From the NCBI RefSeq assembly GCF_014204865.1, contig NZ_JACHMG010000001.1, positions 7,962,501 to 8,026,500 on the forward strand: a DNA stretch of 64,000 bases, read 5' to 3'. Numbering within the stretch: the first letter of the stretch is position 1; the number at the start of each line of letters is the position of its first letter. Below are positions 61,456 to 64,000 of the stretch, piece by piece. Source of the DNA: Amycolatopsis jiangsuensis (GTDB taxonomy: Bacteria > Actinomycetota > Actinomycetes > Mycobacteriales > Pseudonocardiaceae). Position numbers and translations under genes: made by a program. The notes beneath the pieces are model-generated. The model did not search any database. It was not told the origin of the DNA and saw only the letters and a program-made list of their open reading frames with translations.

Positions 61456-62984
61456 CGGCCGCCGTACTCGAACCGGAAGTCGTCTACGGCTCGACTACGC
61501 CTCGGCTCTGGACGCGTCCGCTCGTCGAGGGCCCGCCGGGGCCGTGCGGGTGTGGCTGCGCGCTGACGCCGGAGACGAGCTACGGGTTTGACGTCGAGGA
61601 ATTCGCGCGGGACACGCTGCGCCGGCCGCTGGATCCGTGGCAGCGGTGGGCTGCGATCCACGGCGGGGAGCTGCTGCCCGACGGGCGCCCGCGGTTCCGG
61701 ATCCTGCTGCTGCTGATCGCGCGGCAGAACGGCAAGACCGAGCTGCTCGTGATCCTGACGCTGTTCTGGATGTTCATCGAGTGTCGACGGCTGGTGCTCG
61801 GGACGTCGACGAACCTCACGTACGCAGTGGAGTCGTGGAACAAGGCGGTAGACCTCGTCGAGGCGTCCGAGGCGCTGGCCGAGGACATTCCGCCCAACGG
61901 TGTCCGGCGTACGAACGGCGAGAACGAGCTGCGGACGATCTACAAGGCCCGCTACCGGGTCGCCGCGAGCAATCGGAAGGGCGGCCGGTCGCTCACGATC
62001 GACCGCCTGATCGCCGACGAGCTGCGTGAGCACCACGACTTCACCGCCTGGAGCGCGGCCGTGCCCGCGATGAACGCCGTGTGGGACGCGCAGGCGTGGG
62101 CGATCTCGAACCAGGGGGACGACCTGTCGGTGGTGCTCGACTCGCTGCGCAAGGCCGCGCTGTCGTTCATCGAGACGGGCGAGGGTGACGAGCGGCTCGG
62201 GCTGCTGGAGTGGTCTGCTCCGGATGGCTCGAAAGCCGCGGACGTGCGCGCGATCCAGGCTGCCAACCCGAACCTTGGCTATCGGCTGTCTCTGTCCAGC
62301 ATCCTCGGTGAGGCGCGGCGCGCGCAGGCCGCCGGCGGGGAAGAGCTGGCGCACTACCTCACCGAGATCTTGTGCATGCGCGTGCCGATGCTGGACCCGG
62401 CGATCAACGCGGACCGGTGGGCGGCATGCCTGGATCGAGGAGACCTGTCGGACGTGCGCGGCCGGGTGGCGTTGTGCTTCGACGTGTCGCTCGATGGCCG
62501 GCACGCCACGCTCGCCGCGGCCGCGGTGCTGCCAGACGGACGGGTGCGGGTCGAGGTCGTGGCGGCGTGGGACGACATGGCGGTGATGCGGCGTGAGATG
62601 CGCGGCTGGGTGCGGCGCGTCGGGCCGCGCCGGATCGGCTGGTTCCCCTCGGGACCGGCGGCCGCCTACGCCGCGGTGCTGACTGACAACGACCAGGCCG
62701 ACTGGCCACCCGAGGGGGTCGAGGTCGAGGGCATCCGCGCCGAAGTGCCGGCGGTGTGCATGGGGCTGGCAGAGCTGGTCGACGCGCAGCAGGTCGCGCA
62801 CTCGGATGACCCGTTGCTGAACGCGCAGGTACCGGCGACGGAGAAGCTTCGGCAGGGCGACGCGTGGCGGTTCACCCGCCGCGGCGCCGGCCACTGCGAC
62901 GCCACCTACGCCACTGCGGGGGCTGCGCACCTCGCGCGCACTCTGCCTGACGACAAGCCCGCGCCGTGGTTCGGCGTGGTGTGA
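61452..62984 (+). CDS. Terminase large subunit
   Basis: 510-residue packaging motor. ATPase domain with LDPWQRWAAIHGGELLPDGR, Walker A-like LLLIARQNGKTELLVILTLF and Walker B region SLTIDRLIADELREHHDFTA. Nuclease domain with VALCFDVSLDGRHATLAAAA, whose Asp is typical. Intact length. Confidence 0.92.
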   Translation: MTAAVLEPEVVYGSTTPRLWTRPLVEGPPGPCGCGCALTPETSYGFDVEEFARDTLRRPLDPWQRWAAIHGGELLPDGRPRFRILLLLIARQNGKTELLVILTLFWMFIECRRLVLGTSTNLTYAVESWNKAVDLVEASEALAEDIPPNGVRRTNGENELRTIYKARYRVAASNRKGGRSLTIDRLIADELREHHDFTAWSAAVPAMNAVWDAQAWAISNQGDDLSVVLDSLRKAALSFIETGEGDERLGLLEWSAPDGSKAADVRAIQAANPNLGYRLSLSSILGEARRAQAAGGEELAHYLTEILCMRVPMLDPAINADRWAACLDRGDLSDVRGRVALCFDVSLDGRHATLAAAAVLPDGRVRVEVVAAWDDMAVMRREMRGWVRRVGPRRIGWFPSGPAAAYAAVLTDNDQADWPPEGVEVEGIRAEVPAVCMGLAELVDAQQVAHSDDPLLNAQVPATEKLRQGDAWRFTRRGAGHCDATYATAGAAHLARTLPDDKPAPWFGVV

Positions 62985-62995
62985 GGAGATCCGTG

Positions 62996-63157
62996 ATGAC
63001 GATCAAGCGCGCGTGGCCGGTGGCGCTGCAGTGCGGGGGCGGCGCGATCGCCGCGGCCGGTCTATACGGGCTGGTTGGTCTGCTGTGGACAGCCGTGGTG
63101 GTGGGCGTGGCGTTGCTCGCCCTGGGCACGGTGGCCGAGGCGAAGGGCGGCGCGTGA
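62996..63157 (+). CDS. Small membrane protein between TerL and portal
   Basis: 53 residues from ATG 62996 (GAGGAG upstream). One or two hydrophobic spans (GAIAAAGLYGLVGLLWTAVV, VGVALLALGTVAEA). Shares a base with the portal start. Function unknown. Confidence 0.65.
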   Translation: MTIKRAWPVALQCGGGAIAAAGLYGLVGLLWTAVVVGVALLALGTVAEAKGGA

Positions 63158-64000
63158 TGGGACTCGGGAGGTTGTTCACCCGCACGTCGGGAAGCGGTAC
63201 GCGGCATGCGCGGATGCTCGTGTCGGACGGGATCCGGATCGGCCCGGCCGCGGGCATCGCGGGTGATACGTGGTGGGGCCACGGCGGGTTCCTGCGTGCC
63301 CTGGGCATCCCGGGGGTGGATCGCGCGGTGCGGCTGATCTCGTCGGTGGTGGGTGGTTTGCCGTGGGACGCCTACACCGACGGCGCCGCCGACTTCGCAC
63401 AGAAGGTCGCGCCGCGGCCGATCCTGCTGGAGCAGCCGAACCCGGAAGAGGTGCGGATGGCGTCGTTCTCGAACTGGACGGCGGACTACCTGTTGCACGG
63501 CAACGCGGTCGGGGTGATCGCCGAGCGCGACGGGGCCGGCGTGCCGACCGCAATCGTGCCGGTGCCGGCGCGCATGGTCGGGATCCGGCGCGCCGACGGC
63601 CAGACCTATTCGGTGTTGCCGACGGGCGCGATTGAGTACAGCATCGGTGGGCGGGTCTTCTCCGCGCACGACGTGCTGCACGTGAAAGGGCTCGCCGAGC
63701 CGGGTGCGCTGCGTGGGCTCGGCGTTCTGGAGGCGCACTTGCATGGTGACGGCGCGCTGGGCCTGGCCGAGGAGCTGGCGCGCCAAGCCCGCAACATCTC
63801 CCAGGACGGCGTGCCGACCGGTGTGCTCAAGGCCACCAGTCCGGACGTGACGCCGGACCAGCTGCGCGAGGCGAAAGCGCTGTGGCTGGAGACGCAACGC
63901 GATCGGACGATCGCCGCGCTCGCACCGAGTACGGACTTCGAACCGCTGGCGTGGGATCCGGAGAAGCTGCAGCTGATCGAGGCGCGGAAGCTGTCGCTGC
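63157..64000 (+). CDS. HK97-type portal protein, 3' end beyond window
   Basis: ATG 63157; 281 codons visible. It starts MGLGRLFTRTSGSGTRHARM, then VDRAVRLISSVVGGLPWDAY, LLEQPNPEEVRMASFSNWTA, DYLLHGNAVGVIAERD and DVLHVKGLAEPGALRGLGVL, all typical of HK97 gp3-like portals. It shows the prophage continues into structural genes to the right. Confidence 0.93.
   Translation, partial: MGLGRLFTRTSGSGTRHARMLVSDGIRIGPAAGIAGDTWWGHGGFLRALGIPGVDRAVRLISSVVGGLPWDAYTDGAADFAQKVAPRPILLEQPNPEEVRMASFSNWTADYLLHGNAVGVIAERDGAGVPTAIVPVPARMVGIRRADGQTYSVLPTGAIEYSIGGRVFSAHDVLHVKGLAEPGALRGLGVLEAHLHGDGALGLAEELARQARNISQDGVPTGVLKATSPDVTPDQLREAKALWLETQRDRTIAALAPSTDFEPLAWDPEKLQLIEARKLSL

Overview
The window is chromosomal DNA from a high-GC actinomycete, most likely Pseudonocardiaceae (Amycolatopsis-like). 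The basis is very high GC, GTG/TTG starts, a mycothiol-dependent enzyme, a large RNase E with disordered arms, and gene order shared with mycobacteria (from memory: folC, DUF4233, ndk, rne, rplU, rpmA, obg, proB; and nadD, rsfS, gpgP, octT, DegV, comEA). Genus-level assignment is inference.

Layout. 1-9.9 kb: a partial secreted SGNH hydrolase, a methyltransferase, folC and DUF4233, then two divergent SDR/MmyB-type-regulator pairs flanking a Tat-type phoD and ndk. 10-16 kb: a large secreted glycosidase/phosphoesterase and an ABC-2 exporter. 16-24.2 kb: rne, rplU, rpmA, obgE, proB. 24.2-32.4 kb: accessory genes, including a decayed TetR/FAD-monooxygenase pair, a SulP transporter, MerR, a divergent NmrA/HxlR pair with a visible operator, a probably secondary argS and an MFS transporter. 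32.5-33.5 kb: a gene-free locus with three different 8-bp tandem arrays (about 45, 9 and 14 copies), each starting at the same short motif. 33.8-40.7 kb: a RecQ helicase fused to a phosphoribosyltransferase, a perfect CRP-type site, nadD-rsfS-gpgP-octT-degV (NAD, ribosome silencing, methylglucose lipopolysaccharide) and a CmtR-like metal sensor with a cation transporter.

41.58 kb to the end: a prophage integrated into the 3' end of comEA. From left to right it carries a large serine integrase, a divergent repressor/Cro switch with three related operators, many small translationally coupled early genes, a PD-(D/E)XK nuclease, HNH nucleases, a RusA-type resolvase, a primase-helicase, an AT-richer CTAG repeat cluster that looks like an origin, a DEAD/DEAH helicase, and then the packaging module (HNH, TerS, TerL, portal). 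The right attachment site lies outside the window.

A 3,763-bp IS21-family element (56784-60546), with a 7-bp target duplication GGCGGAT, interrupts a small prophage gene. It carries a PAS-ANTAR gene inside its inverted repeats besides istA and istB. The most noteworthy signals are the octamer arrays beside a RecQ-family helicase, the comEA-disrupting prophage, the IS21 element with an antiterminator passenger, and the prophage switch and origin-like repeats.
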